From Agarivorans aestuarii (GTDB taxonomy: Bacteria > Pseudomonadota > Gammaproteobacteria > Enterobacterales > Celerinatantimonadaceae): 64,000 nt of DNA. Shown here one piece after another: positions 8,465 to 17,013 of the stretch. The notes under the pieces were generated by a model that was not told the origin of the DNA, did not search any database, and saw only the letters and a list, made by a program, of their open reading frames with translations. Numbering within the stretch: the first letter of the stretch is position 1; the number at the start of each line of letters is the position of its first letter. The position numbers and the translations under genes are program-made. The stretch is from assembly GCF_019670125.1 (NCBI RefSeq), contig NZ_AP023033.1, forward strand, positions 2,345,001 to 2,409,000. Reading direction: 5' to 3'.

Positions 8465-10005
8465 TATTCACCTCGTTTACGTCTACGAAGAGGAAGTACG
8501 ATGCGTGCTTTACAGCCGCCTAAAGATGTAGATAAGTACTGAACGGTGCCGCTATGTTCACTAACCACTTGCTGAACAATGCTTAAGCCAACGCCACGAC
8601 AGCCGCTATGGTTACTGGGTTTAGTGCTGTAAAAGGGTTCAAATACTTTCAGTTGCAGTTCTTTTCTAATGCCAGGGCCGCTGTCTTCTACGGTGATTTC
8701 GATTTCTTCGTCCACCAATTGAGTACTGCAAACAATTTCTCGGCGGGTTTTCTTGGCATAATCAATCGCCTCAATGGCGTTATCGATAAGCTGTTTTAAG
8801 GCCACGCGCAGTCGAGAAGGTTGCCCAATTAACGAAGGTAGTGTGCCATTTAAACTAAGCTGCATAGTGATGCTGCGATTTAGCAGTCGGTCGCTAGATA
8901 ACTCGGTTACTTCATGAACCAGCTGATTAATATTAAGCGACTGAGTTGGCTCGTGTGGTTTGCGCGGTAAGGCGCTTTCTAATTGAGCAATGGCTGCGTG
9001 CCCTGCTTCTAAGCCTGCCTGCATGGCTGCAGTTCTTGCGCAGTTGTTAGCCACCCCACAAAACATTTGTAAGGCAGAGTCAATCATATTAATTGGCCCT
9101 TGAATCTGATGTATCGCTGCGTGCAGAGCTTCTTGCATACTGTGCAAGGCTTCCGATTCTTCGGTAGATCGGCGTAACTCCGACAACAGTTGCTGCGCTT
9201 GTCTGCGCCGTTCTTTACTTACCTCGCTTAGAGTGATGACCAAATAGCGACTAAGTTTAGGGACAAAATAGTCATCAACCTCAGTGCCATTAATGTTCAC
9301 CGTAGAGAGACAACAGCTAAACCAGCGTTTACGCTTACCCTTGCCCACTTCTACATTAAAGGTTTGGCCTTCGTTAAAGGCTCCATCAGCACCTTGGTTT
9401 CCTTTTAGTTGCTCTAAGGCGATGCTCACCGGCTCTTCGTTAAAATCGCTACGTAGGGTTTTGTAAGATAGATTATCTAATATCACTTGTTGAGATTGGT
9501 CTAACAAGGCAATCGCAACCGGAGCGGTATTTAACACCGCTTCAACCATCAGTTTCTGATTAGCCGCCTTGGTGTGTTGCTGATGTCGTTCACTAATATC
9601 TTGGTGAACACTAACGTAATGAGTGATGTTGCCTTGCTCGTTTTGCAAGCCAGTTATCGAGAGTTCTGCTAGGTAACGTTGGCCAGATTTCTTTTTATTA
9701 ACCAAACGCCCATTCCAGTTTCCTCCACTACTAATGCAAGCCCACAGGGCTTGGTAAACTTCTTTAGGGGTGGTTTTATAACTCAGTAAGGAATGGTTGT
9801 TGCCAATCAGATCGTTTTGACTATAACCAGTGATTTCGGCAAAACGTTTATTCACAAACACAAAGTTTGCATCTAAATCACTTACCGACATAGCCATTGG
9901 CATTTGCTCTAACACACTAAAGCATTGCGATAGGATTTGGTTTTCGCTCAAAGGAGCTAATTCTTCGAAGGCTTGCTCTAAGGTAGATTTAAGTTCATTC
10001 ATCAT
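8464..10005 (-). CDS. nifL: Redox/nitrogen-responsive anti-activator NifL
   Basis: Flavoprotein that binds and inhibits NifA under oxygen or fixed-nitrogen excess. Domains visible: PAS1 (about residues 28-140, FAEITGYSQNDLIGNNHSLL), PAS2 (about 150-265), a helical H-like region (AIHQIQGPINMI), and a histidine-kinase-type ATPase (LIDNAIEAI, VEDSGPGI, GVGLSIV). Length 513, normal for NifL. The stop codon overlaps the nifA start. The bare two-gene order nifL-nifA is as in Klebsiella and Azotobacter. Confidence 0.94.
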   Translation of the reverse strand: MMNELKSTLEQAFEELAPLSENQILSQCFSVLEQMPMAMSVSDLDANFVFVNKRFAEITGYSQNDLIGNNHSLLSYKTTPKEVYQALWACISSGGNWNGRLVNKKKSGQRYLAELSITGLQNEQGNITHYVSVHQDISERHQQHTKAANQKLMVEAVLNTAPVAIALLDQSQQVILDNLSYKTLRSDFNEEPVSIALEQLKGNQGADGAFNEGQTFNVEVGKGKRKRWFSCCLSTVNINGTEVDDYFVPKLSRYLVITLSEVSKERRRQAQQLLSELRRSTEESEALHSMQEALHAAIHQIQGPINMIDSALQMFCGVANNCARTAAMQAGLEAGHAAIAQLESALPRKPHEPTQSLNINQLVHEVTELSSDRLLNRSITMQLSLNGTLPSLIGQPSRLRVALKQLIDNAIEAIDYAKKTRREIVCSTQLVDEEIEITVEDSGPGIRKELQLKVFEPFYSTKPSNHSGCRGVGLSIVQQVVSEHSGTVQYLSTSLGGCKARIVLPLRRRKRGE

Positions 10006-10054
10006 TCAATCAATCCTTTGCATTGCTGGCTTAACGGCTGAACATAAGGGTCAA

Positions 10055-10071
10055 TGCAAGCGCCATTCCTT
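10055..10071 (-). promoter_or_regulatory. Candidate sigma-54 promoter of nifLA
   Basis: Reading leftward: AAGGAATGGCGCTTGCA, with GG and GC correctly spaced and a consensus TTGCA, 50 bp upstream of the nifL ATG. A nearby TGGCACGG (10084-10091 leftward) looks like a perfect -24 box, but its TTTGC lies 2 bp too far away for sigma-54. Confidence 0.6.
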
Positions 10072-10112
10072 TCGCAAACACACCGTGCCACAAGGGCTTG
10101 TTGAATAAACAT

Positions 10113-10128
10113 TGTTTGATTTACAACA
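10113..10128. promoter_or_regulatory. NifA upstream activator site between nifL and rnfA
   Basis: TGT-TTGATTTACA-ACA, a perfect TGT-N10-ACA. It lies 131 bp upstream of the rnfA -24 box and 42 bp upstream of the candidate nifL -24 box, so it could serve either or both. Confidence 0.7.
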
Positions 10129-10258
10129 AATTTAACTAATCTATCAGTTAAATTTGTCGTGTTTACCACCCTAAAATTTCTGAAAACTCCACTATCGTTT
10201 TGTCTCTAATACCCAGTAATACGTGGATTCTTTCCCCAATTTGGTTCATCTCCCCAAC

Positions 10259-10275
10259 TTGGTACACGCCCTGCA
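10259..10275 (+). promoter_or_regulatory. Sigma-54 promoter of rnfABCDGEH
   Basis: TTGGTACACGCCCTGCA: GG and GC are spaced exactly as the -24/-12 consensus. The predicted start near 10287 leaves a ~26-nt leader carrying GTGGAG before the rnfA ATG. It places the Rnf complex under NifA control. Confidence 0.85.
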
Positions 10276-10312
10276 ATACAGCCAATAGCGATTCAATAGT
10301 GTGGAGTAACTA

Positions 10313-10894
10313 ATGGCTGACTACCTGCTTATTTTCATTAGCACTGCGGTGGTAAACAACGTTGTCTTAGGTAAGTTTCTAGGTTTGTGCCCGTTTATGG
10401 GGGTATCAAGCAAAATTGACAGCGCGCTTGGCATGGGATTAGCGACCACCTTTGTGTTGTGTTTAGCCGCCATTGCCGCCTGGGTGATTGAAGCTTTGCT
10501 GCTCGCCCCCTTAGGTATTCAAGTAATGCGGATCTTAGTGCTTATTTTGGTGATTGCCGCAGTAGTTCAACTTACCGAGCTTATCATTCAAAAAAATAGC
10601 CCAGAGCTCTACCAAGCCTTGGGAGTTTTCCTACCGCTAATTACCACCAACTGCGCTGTGCTAGGTGTTGCTTTGCTAGTTGTACAAAACAACATGAACT
10701 TCATCGAAACCCTTTGTTATGCCTTTGGCTCTGCAGCAGGATTTAGTTTAGTAATTGTGTTGTTTGCCGGTTTACGCCAGCGACTCAAACTTGCCAAGGT
10801 TCCAGTAGCCTTTGAAGGCCTTCCCATTGCATTTATAACAGCTGGCTTGCTGTCTATGGCCTTTTTAGGCTTTAGCGGCTTAGTTAGCCAATAG
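10313..10894 (+). CDS. rnfA: Rnf electron transport complex subunit RnfA
   Basis: Integral membrane subunit (193 residues, about six transmembrane helices) of the ion-motive Rnf complex, which drives electrons uphill from NADH to ferredoxin/flavodoxin for nitrogenase. The family's [16 protein letters not shown] near residue 15 and its mirror [12 protein letters not shown] near 105 are present; the paired Cys residues ligate an intramembrane Fe-S cluster in known complexes. First gene of a seven-gene Rnf operon behind a sigma-54 promoter. Confidence 0.95.
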   Translation: MADYLLIFISTAVVNNVVLGKFLGLCPFMGVSSKIDSALGMGLATTFVLCLAAIAAWVIEALLLAPLGIQVMRILVLILVIAAVVQLTELIIQKNSPELYQALGVFLPLITTNCAVLGVALLVVQNNMNFIETLCYAFGSAAGFSLVIVLFAGLRQRLKLAKVPVAFEGLPIAFITAGLLSMAFLGFSGLVSQ

Positions 10895-10903
10895 GAGCCA
10901 AAC

Positions 10904-11428
10904 ATGATTATTGTTTCCATCATCTTACTTATCTTGCTCGGCGCAAGCCTAGGAGCGTTGCTGGGTTGGGCCTCAAAGGCATTAAAAGTGGAAGGCGACC
11001 CAAGAGTCGATGAACTAGAAGCCATGTTACCCGGCGGCCAATGTGGCCAGTGTGGCGAACCCGGCTGTCGCCAAGCTGCCGAAGCCATGGTTAAAGGTAA
11101 TTTATCTCCTTCTTGCTGCCCCCCTGGAGGCAATGCCTTAGCGGCAAGCATAGCCAGTTTATTGGGTGTAGAAGTAAGTAATGACCCCGATGCTGTTCCG
11201 GTGGTTGCTTATATAGACGAAAGCCAATGTAGTGGCTGTACTCGATGCTTTAAAGCGTGCCCTTTTGACGCCATTGTTGGTGCCAGCAAACAAATGCATA
11301 CAGTAATTAGCCAAGTATGTACCGGCTGTCGTTTATGCGAGAAGGCGTGCCCGCAAGGATGTTTAAGCATGCAAGCCCAACAAGTTCAGCTTAATACTTG
11401 GCAATGGCCAAAACCGCAAACGGCCTAA
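10904..11428 (+). CDS. rnfB: Rnf complex ferredoxin subunit RnfB
   Basis: Membrane-anchored polyferredoxin, 174 residues. One N-terminal transmembrane helix is followed by the Fe-S domain with CGQCGEPGC (about residues 46-54), then two 4Fe-4S motifs, CSGCTRCFKACP and CTGCRLCEKACP. It starts 9 bp after rnfA with a GGAG site. The proteobacterial size is normal. Confidence 0.95.
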   Translation: MIIVSIILLILLGASLGALLGWASKALKVEGDPRVDELEAMLPGGQCGQCGEPGCRQAAEAMVKGNLSPSCCPPGGNALAASIASLLGVEVSNDPDAVPVVAYIDESQCSGCTRCFKACPFDAIVGASKQMHTVISQVCTGCRLCEKACPQGCLSMQAQQVQLNTWQWPKPQTA

Positions 11429-11437
11429 GGAGCGAAC

Positions 11438-12907
11438 ATGTTTAGCCTAAAACCAAAACCGTTTAATGGTGGTGTTCACCCTAAAGGTTATAAAGAACTC
11501 ACCCAGCAACAAGATATCAGTAAAAGCTTTGTCCCAGACCGCGTTTATTTGGGTATGCAGCAACGCAATGGCTCAATGCTTAATAGCCTAGTTGCGATTG
11601 GCGACCAAGTAACAAAAGGTCAGCTTATCGCCCGCGGAAGCAACGACATGACGGTGCCCTTACATTCTCCAGTAAACGGCACCGTGGAAGACATTAAACC
11701 ATTTTTAAGCAGCCACCCTTCGGGCATTAAGAGCCAAACCTTGGTGATTTCAAATAACGGAGATAAACGCTGGGGTGAAGATTATCCCTCCAGTGATTAC
11801 CAAAAGCTTAGCCACGAACAAATAGTAGAACGGGTACTTAAAGCCGGCGTTGTGGGTTTAGGCGGAGCTGGATTTCCAACCGGAATAAAGCTTCGTTTAG
11901 CGCGTAAGTCAAAAGTACATACCTTGCTCATTAATGGTGGTGAATGTGAACCCTATTTAACCTGTGATGATCGGCTAATGCGCGAGCAAGCATCCGAGAT
12001 CATCGCTGGCATTAAACTTATGGCTAAGGCTATTGGGGCAACCTCTACCATTATTGCCATCGAAGACAACAAACCTGAAGCGATTAATGCAATAAAACAG
12101 GCCTGTGATGGCTTTAACGGGATTAGTTTAAAAGTTGTCCCTAGCCTTTACCCAATGGGCTCAGAGCGACATTTAATTAAAGCCGTAACGGGTATCGCTA
12201 TAGAGCCTGGCCAACTTAGTACCGCTCAGGGAATATTGGTACACAACGTAGCTACCGCAAAAGCGGTCTATCAGGCGGTACGTTACCAACGCCCACTGAT
12301 CGAGCGCGTGATCACCGTATCTGGTGATGCAGTAGAGTCGCCAGCCAATATTACCGTACCTATCGGAAGCTTAGTTTCTCAGGTCATCGCCGAATGTGGT
12401 GGCTTAAAAGCAGAAGCTAAAAGAATGATTGCTGGCGGACCAATGATGGGGCAAGTATTACCTTCACCTTTTGTTCCCATCGATAAAAGTGTTGGCGGTT
12501 TATTAGCTTTAAGCGAAGAAAAAATAAACCAAAGGGAAAGCCAAGACTGTGTGCGATGTGGTAACTGCGTAAAAGTATGCCCAATGGGTTTAATGCCTTT
12601 TCAAATGGCCGCACATAGCAACAACGATGACTGGCAAGGCGCGCAGGAGTTTGGCCTAGATTCTTGTTTATTATGTGGTGCTTGTAGCTACATTTGCCCC
12701 TCTAGTATTCCTTTGGTGCAATATTTTCAACATGCAAAATCCAATATCAATGCGCAACGCAGCATGACCCAAAAATCTAACTTAGCTCGCCAACTAACCG
12801 AAGCACGCCAACAGCGTTTAGCGCGTGAAGCCGCTGCTAAAAAAGCGGCGAAAGCTGCTAAGCGAAAACGCCCTACACGCTCTCGTAATACTCAAGGAGA
12901 AAGCTAA
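11438..12907 (+). CDS. rnfC: Rnf complex NADH-binding subunit RnfC
   Basis: Soluble subunit that oxidises NADH through FMN and Fe-S clusters. It has the Glu-rich nucleotide site GGAGFPTGIKL (around 147-157), NGGECEPYLTCD, and two C-terminal 4Fe-4S motifs CVRCGNCVKVCP and CLLCGACSYICP. At 489 residues it is compact. It lacks the long Lys/Ala-rich repeat tail of E. coli RsxC, keeping only a short basic Ala-rich end. Stop overlaps the rnfD start by one base. Confidence 0.95.
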   Translation: MFSLKPKPFNGGVHPKGYKELTQQQDISKSFVPDRVYLGMQQRNGSMLNSLVAIGDQVTKGQLIARGSNDMTVPLHSPVNGTVEDIKPFLSSHPSGIKSQTLVISNNGDKRWGEDYPSSDYQKLSHEQIVERVLKAGVVGLGGAGFPTGIKLRLARKSKVHTLLINGGECEPYLTCDDRLMREQASEIIAGIKLMAKAIGATSTIIAIEDNKPEAINAIKQACDGFNGISLKVVPSLYPMGSERHLIKAVTGIAIEPGQLSTAQGILVHNVATAKAVYQAVRYQRPLIERVITVSGDAVESPANITVPIGSLVSQVIAECGGLKAEAKRMIAGGPMMGQVLPSPFVPIDKSVGGLLALSEEKINQRESQDCVRCGNCVKVCPMGLMPFQMAAHSNNDDWQGAQEFGLDSCLLCGACSYICPSSIPLVQYFQHAKSNINAQRSMTQKSNLARQLTEARQQRLAREAAAKKAAKAAKRKRPTRSRNTQGES

Positions 12908-13911
12908 TGGCCGCATTTAATCCAGTAGCAGCGCCTCATACCCATTCGGGCTTATCTACTACCAACATCATGTATTTGGTAATACTGGCACTAAGTCCAG
13001 CAGCCTTACACGGGGTTTGGCTATTTGGCTTACCAGCCGTCACAGTGCTGGTGAGTTGCTGCATCAGCGCTTGGCTAAGCGAAGTAGTCTGCTTACAGCT
13101 ACAAGGTAAAAACTGGTTAAGCAGTGTTGATGGTTCTTCGCTACTTACAGCTCTATTGCTGGCAATGAGCTTACCCGCTAGCACTCCTTGGTGGATAGCA
13201 AGCATTGGCTGTGCGTTTGCTATTATGATTGGCAAGCACGTATATGGCGGATTAGGTCACAACCCCTTTAATCCCGCCATGCTTGGCCGAGTTATGTTAC
13301 TTATTTGCTTTCCTTTCGAGTTAACCAACTGGCAAGCAACCAGTAGCCCAAGCTTAGGTGCAGAGGGATTAGCGTTTAGCCAACAATGGATGGGAATTGA
13401 CGGAGTAAGTGCTGCTACGCCTTTGGCAGATTTGAACCAAGTTCAAGCTTGGAATGAATTGCTTATAGGTACACATGCTGGCAGCTTAGGCGAAACTAGC
13501 GCTTTGCTCATTGCCTTAGGCGGTCTATTTTTAATTTGGCGCGGCATTATTCGACCTTACATCCCCTGCTCCTTGCTACTTGGGATTGCGATCCCTGCCA
13601 GTATCGCTCATTGGATTAATCCACAAGACTTTGCTTCAGCTTTCTCCCATCTATTATCTGGTGGTGCGATGCTAGCAGCATTTTTCATCGCAACTGATTT
13701 AGTGACTTCACCTACTAGTCCGCGTGGACAATTGTTGTTTGGCGCCGGTTGTGGCTTGCTCATTTGGCTAATTCGCAGTTTTGGTAGTTATCCAGAAGGC
13801 GTAGCCTTTGCAGTGCTGATTATGAATGCAGGTACGCCAGTAATTGATCACTATTTACGCCCCAAAATCTTTGGCAGCCAATCTCTATTTAAACGCAGCA
13901 AAGGAGCCTAG
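12907..13911 (+). CDS. rnfD: Rnf complex membrane subunit RnfD
   Basis: Polytopic subunit (334 residues, about nine to ten helices) related to NqrB. It contains the periplasm-facing SAATPL segment (around 173), where family members carry a covalent FMN on the Thr, and HNPFNPAMLGR near 117. It overlaps rnfC by one base and is followed 2 bp later by rnfG. Confidence 0.94.
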   Translation: MAAFNPVAAPHTHSGLSTTNIMYLVILALSPAALHGVWLFGLPAVTVLVSCCISAWLSEVVCLQLQGKNWLSSVDGSSLLTALLLAMSLPASTPWWIASIGCAFAIMIGKHVYGGLGHNPFNPAMLGRVMLLICFPFELTNWQATSSPSLGAEGLAFSQQWMGIDGVSAATPLADLNQVQAWNELLIGTHAGSLGETSALLIALGGLFLIWRGIIRPYIPCSLLLGIAIPASIAHWINPQDFASAFSHLLSGGAMLAAFFIATDLVTSPTSPRGQLLFGAGCGLLIWLIRSFGSYPEGVAFAVLIMNAGTPVIDHYLRPKIFGSQSLFKRSKGA

Positions 13912-13913
13912 TT

Positions 13914-14528
13914 ATGACCTTACCTTGCGTTGAAAAACACATTAATAGCAGTATTTATCAATCATTATCCTTAGCGGTGGCAGTTGGATTATCCAGCGCC
14001 TTATTGTTGGGCTTAAACACCATTACCTCGCCAGTTATCGCTCAACGCGTTAATGAAGACAAACTTGCAGCCATTGAACTAGTAATGCCTAGTTCTCTAT
14101 ACCAAAACGCCTTACTCGCTACAGAACATCCTTTTGTAGTGAATGACCGGCAATACACGGTATATAACGCCTTAGATCAACAAGGCCAAGCCAGCGGCTA
14201 CGTGGTGCAAGTAAGCGCCAAAGGATATGCCGGACCAATTAACTTGCTAGTGGGTGTAGATGCTTCATTAGAAATTTTAGGCGTACGTGTACTAAACCAT
14301 AGCGAAACACCTGGCCTAGGCGACAAAATCGAAATTGCTAAAAACCCTTGGGTCCTTAGTTTTAATCAAAAAAGCTTAAGTAATACCTCAAGCAAAGCCT
14401 GGGCAGTGAAAAAAGATGGCGGCGAGTTTGACCAATTTACCGGCGCAACCATTACCCCGCGTGCAGTGGTTAATGCAGTGCACCAAGCCTTAAGTGATCT
14501 AGCGGCTAAACAAGGAGTAAAAGCATGA
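13914..14528 (+). CDS. rnfG: Rnf complex FMN-binding subunit RnfG
   Basis: Single-span subunit with a periplasmic flavin domain, 204 residues. The covalent-FMN motif S/TGAT is visible as FTGATITPRAVV near residue 176, and the substrate-fold landmark HSETPGLGDKI near 130. One N-terminal helix (about 17-40). The end overlaps the rnfE start by 4 bp. Confidence 0.94.
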   Translation: MTLPCVEKHINSSIYQSLSLAVAVGLSSALLLGLNTITSPVIAQRVNEDKLAAIELVMPSSLYQNALLATEHPFVVNDRQYTVYNALDQQGQASGYVVQVSAKGYAGPINLLVGVDASLEILGVRVLNHSETPGLGDKIEIAKNPWVLSFNQKSLSNTSSKAWAVKKDGGEFDQFTGATITPRAVVNAVHQALSDLAAKQGVKA

Positions 14529-15211
14529 GTAAATACAAAAACATCATTGCTGACGGCCTATGGAATAACAACGTAGTACTCGGCCAATGTTTGGCACTGT
14601 GTCCATTACTGGCGGTAACCTCAAGCGCTACCAACGGTTTAGGCCTTGGCTTAGCAAGTTTGGTGGTGATGGTAATGGCAAACTTGATCAGCGCCCTAAG
14701 CAAAAACTATGTTAGCCGTGCGGTGCGCATCCCAATAAACATATTGATGATAGCCACCTTGGTTACCATTACCGATATGTTATTGAATGCTTGGGTTCAT
14801 CCCCTACATAAAGTATTAGGCCTTTTTATTCCGCTTATTGTCACCAACTGCGCCATTCTAGGCCGGGTAGAATCCTTTGCCAGTAAACAAGCACCATTGC
14901 CTGCAGTGGTAGATGGTTTCGCAATGGGCTTTGGTTTTACTTGGGTATTGGTGTTTTTAGGTGGTGTACGGGAGATGATTGGCTCAGGCACCTTGTTTGC
15001 CGACGCCCACATATTGTTGGGCCCCGCTTTCAAAGCCATAGAGTTCACCATAATCCCCGATTACCGAGGGCTGCTGTTAGTAATTTTACCGCCTGGTGGA
15101 TTTTTAGTTCTTGGTGGATTGCTTAGCCTGCATAGACTCATCCAGCAAAAACTAGAAAATAGAGCGAAACCAGCAGCAGTTTGCTCAGCCAAAGTTAGCG
15201 TTCAGCAATAG
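14525..15211 (+). CDS. rnfE: Rnf complex membrane subunit RnfE
   Basis: Paralogue of RnfA (228 residues, six helices) with the matching motifs NNVVLGQCLALCPLLA (about 14-29) and VTNCAILGRVESFA (about 101). RnfA and RnfE form the central membrane pair around the intramembrane Fe-S cluster. Overlap with rnfG implies coupled translation. Confidence 0.95.
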   Translation: MSKYKNIIADGLWNNNVVLGQCLALCPLLAVTSSATNGLGLGLASLVVMVMANLISALSKNYVSRAVRIPINILMIATLVTITDMLLNAWVHPLHKVLGLFIPLIVTNCAILGRVESFASKQAPLPAVVDGFAMGFGFTWVLVFLGGVREMIGSGTLFADAHILLGPAFKAIEFTIIPDYRGLLLVILPPGGFLVLGGLLSLHRLIQQKLENRAKPAAVCSAKVSVQQ

Positions 15212-15220
15212 GAGGTTACT

Positions 15221-15487
15221 ATGTTAGTGAGCATTGCCTACGCCACTCCTCAGCAGCAACTTTGCATTAATGTAGAAGTGGTAGAAGAAAGCAGCGTGAT
15301 TAACGCCTTGCATCAATCAGGCATCTTAGATTTATGCCCGGAAATACAACTGGATAAACAAAAAGTAGGGATATTCGGCAAATTTGTAACCTTAGAAAGT
15401 CAGCTGGTTGCAGGAGACCGAATAGAAGTTTATCGGCCTATCACATGGAAGCCTCCGATAGAAGAAGATGAAGACGATGATGATTAA
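15221..15487 (+). CDS. rnfH: RnfH family protein
   Basis: Small acidic protein of 88 residues with a ubiquitin-like/UPF0125 fold, as judged by SIAYATPQQQLCINVEV, KQKVGIFGKF and DRIEVYRPI. It ends in an Asp/Glu-rich tail. Its biochemical role is not established; it is a recurrent last gene of rnf operons in diazotrophs, as here. A long perfect hairpin follows. Confidence 0.9.
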   Translation: MLVSIAYATPQQQLCINVEVVEESSVINALHQSGILDLCPEIQLDKQKVGIFGKFVTLESQLVAGDRIEVYRPITWKPPIEEDEDDDD

Positions 15488-15515
15488 GCAACAGACCAGA
15501 GCCTAGTTCTAAATC

Positions 15516-15550
15516 AAATAAGCAATAAGCTAACAACTTATTGCTTATTT
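15516..15550 (+). terminator. Hairpin at the end of the rnf operon
   Basis: A perfect 14-bp stem AAATAAGCAATAAG / CTTATTGCTTATTT with a 7-nt loop, 28 bp after the rnfH stop. The T-rich 3' arm serves as the U tract. It separates rnf from the nifF promoter. Confidence 0.75.
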
Positions 15551-15605
15551 GCTTCTATTCATCTGCTCGCTTCGTCTTAAAACAAACAATCTTCAACAAT
15601 AGCTC

Positions 15606-15621
15606 TGTTGTATTTATAACA
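15606..15621. promoter_or_regulatory. NifA upstream activator site for nifF
   Basis: TGT-TGTATTTATA-ACA, a perfect TGT-N10-ACA, 49 bp upstream of the nifF -24 box. Confidence 0.75.
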
Positions 15622-15670
15622 AAAGCAATAAGAACTAATCATAAGTCATTGTAATTGCGTAATATATTTA

Positions 15671-15687
15671 GTGGATTACATCTTGCA
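15671..15687 (+). promoter_or_regulatory. Sigma-54 promoter of nifF
   Basis: GTGGATTACATCTTGCA with correctly spaced GG and GC and consensus TTGCA. The nifF ATG is at 15725, with AAGGAG just before it. Confidence 0.85.
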
Positions 15688-15724
15688 ATAAGTTATATAA
15701 GCCAGCTATTTAAGGAGTACTATC

Positions 15725-16264
15725 ATGGCAGATGTAGGAATCTTTTTTGGGACAGACACCGGAACAACACGAAAAATTGCTAAGCAAATTCATCAGCAAT
15801 TAGGCGCTGATCTTAGCGACAAACCGCTTAATATTAATCGCGTTGATATCGACACCCTAAGCAGTTACAAAATGTTAATCCTAGGCACCCCAACTTTAGG
15901 CGAAGGCCAACTACCGGGTCTAGCCGCAGATTGCCAAGCAGAAAGCTGGGACGAGTTTTTACCGCAATTAGAAGTTGCAGATTTCTCCGGCATAAAAGTC
16001 GCGTTGTTTGGTTTAGGCGACCAAGTAAACTACGCTAGCGAGTTTGTAGATGGATTAGGTGAGCTTTACGACGCCATCGCAGAAACCGGCGCAGATCTCG
16101 TTGGCGAATGGCCAGCAGAGGGCTACGAGTTTGATGATTCATCAGCCTTGTTAGACAACGGTAAATTTGCAGGGCTAGTGCTAGATAACGACAACCAGAG
16201 TGAGTTACATGCAGAGCGCATGGCTGGCTGGTTAGAGCAGATAAAAGCAGAGTTTGGCGTTTAG
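15725..16264 (+). CDS. nifF: Nif-specific flavodoxin NifF
   Basis: Long-chain flavodoxin of 179 residues that donates low-potential electrons to dinitrogenase reductase (NifH). The FMN phosphate loop FGTDTGTTRKIAKQI is near residue 8; GTPTLGEGQLPG (about 57) and GLGDQVNYASEFVDG (about 97) form the flavin-binding loops. It is monocistronic, with its own sigma-54 promoter, NifA site and terminator. Adjacent Rnf suggests the chain NADH-Rnf-flavodoxin-NifH; no nifJ is visible in this window. Confidence 0.94.
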   Translation: MADVGIFFGTDTGTTRKIAKQIHQQLGADLSDKPLNINRVDIDTLSSYKMLILGTPTLGEGQLPGLAADCQAESWDEFLPQLEVADFSGIKVALFGLGDQVNYASEFVDGLGELYDAIAETGADLVGEWPAEGYEFDDSSALLDNGKFAGLVLDNDNQSELHAERMAGWLEQIKAEFGV

Positions 16265-16288
16265 CCACTTACTTTCTTGTAAAAATTA

Positions 16289-16304
16289 GAGCGCTTAAGC
16301 GCTC
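16289..16304. terminator. Terminator of nifF
   Basis: The perfect palindrome GAGCGCTTAAGCGCTC is followed by TTTTGTTT on the plus strand, 25 bp after the nifF stop. Confidence 0.85.
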
Positions 16305-16318
16305 TTTTGTTTATTGCC

Positions 16319-16555
16319 TTATTGAAACTCTTCACCCTTATTATCTAAAGTTTTGCAGCCACATTGTTGGCATACTACGTAGCGGTCTAATAAATCTAGA
16401 GATGCACCTAATGTACTTGCTGTGCCACCAAAAAAGCCTTCCATAAATGCTTTAAAACGTTCTGTTTTACTGGTGCCATATTCAGATGGTTTCTGCTTCA
16501 TTAGTTCTTTATGGTCTGTGTCTTCACCACACTTTTTACAATACTGCTTAAACAT
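16319..16555 (-). CDS. Small double-CxxC zinc-ribbon protein
   Basis: 78 residues with an N-terminal CKKCGEDTDH and a C-terminal CQQCGCKT, together a likely zinc ribbon, separated by a Gly-rich linker (FFGGTASTLGASLD). No known function. It is convergent with nifF across the terminator at 16289. A leftward ATG at 16555 has AAGG upstream. Conserved small zinc-ribbon proteins of this type occur in marine gammaproteobacteria; role unknown. Confidence 0.7.
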   Translation of the reverse strand: MFKQYCKKCGEDTDHKELMKQKPSEYGTSKTERFKAFMEGFFGGTASTLGASLDLLDRYVVCQQCGCKTLDNKGEEFQ

Positions 16556-16605
16556 ACAACGCTTTCCTTGCTTAAAAAATTAATACAGTTTTAGTCTTGG
16601 TAAGC

Positions 16606-17013
16606 TTAATCGTATTGCACACCGCGATGTTTAAGCCAACCATCAACATGGCGTCCGGCGGGGTCATGATGAGTCCAATGAACCACCCCACCTTTGCTAT
16701 TCCATTCATATTCACCATAAAACTCAACTTTATCGCCCACTCTTAAATTCTTAAGGCGCGGGGCTAAATCGATATTGTGAGCAACCAACAGGGTTTGGCC
16801 ATTGTTTAACTTAAGAATAAATCGTTGATGGCGTGAGCCCTGCTCGTCATCCGCTAATACTCTTACAACGTAACCTGAGCTATTAACCTGCAAATCACTG
16901 ACTTTGTTCTTAAAAGCTGAGGCGATTTGCTGCTCACCACTTGCTAGTGCAAATAAACTAAAACACGCTAAGCTCAGCAGCACAGCGAACTGATATAAAG
17001 GTTTAAAAGACAT
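16606..17013 (-). CDS. Secreted DUF3465-type protein
   Basis: 135 residues with a Sec signal peptide (residues 1-24, cleavage after ALA). The mature part has an OB-like pattern: SGYVVRVLADDEQGSRHQRFIL, TLLVAHNIDLAPR, VGDKVEFYGEYEWN, then GGVVHWTHHDPAGRH. This His-rich ending matches what I recall of DUF3465. Probably periplasmic; nucleic-acid binding has been suggested only by fold. No operon partner. Confidence 0.7.
   Translation of the reverse strand: MSFKPLYQFAVLLSLACFSLFALASGEQQIASAFKNKVSDLQVNSSGYVVRVLADDEQGSRHQRFILKLNNGQTLLVAHNIDLAPRLKNLRVGDKVEFYGEYEWNSKGGVVHWTHHDPAGRHVDGWLKHRGVQYD

Larger units (their letters stand above)
10006..10312. other. Divergent control region nifL / rnfA
   Basis: 307 bp between divergent operons. 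It holds a candidate sigma-54 promoter for nifL, a good one for rnfA, and one perfect NifA site between them. No gene is visible. Confidence 0.75.

Noticed and set aside
10074..10092. Perfect-looking -24 box TGGCACGG upstream of nifL
   Set aside because: The following TTTGC is two bases too far; the neighbouring AAGGAATGGCGCTTGCA has correct spacing and was preferred.
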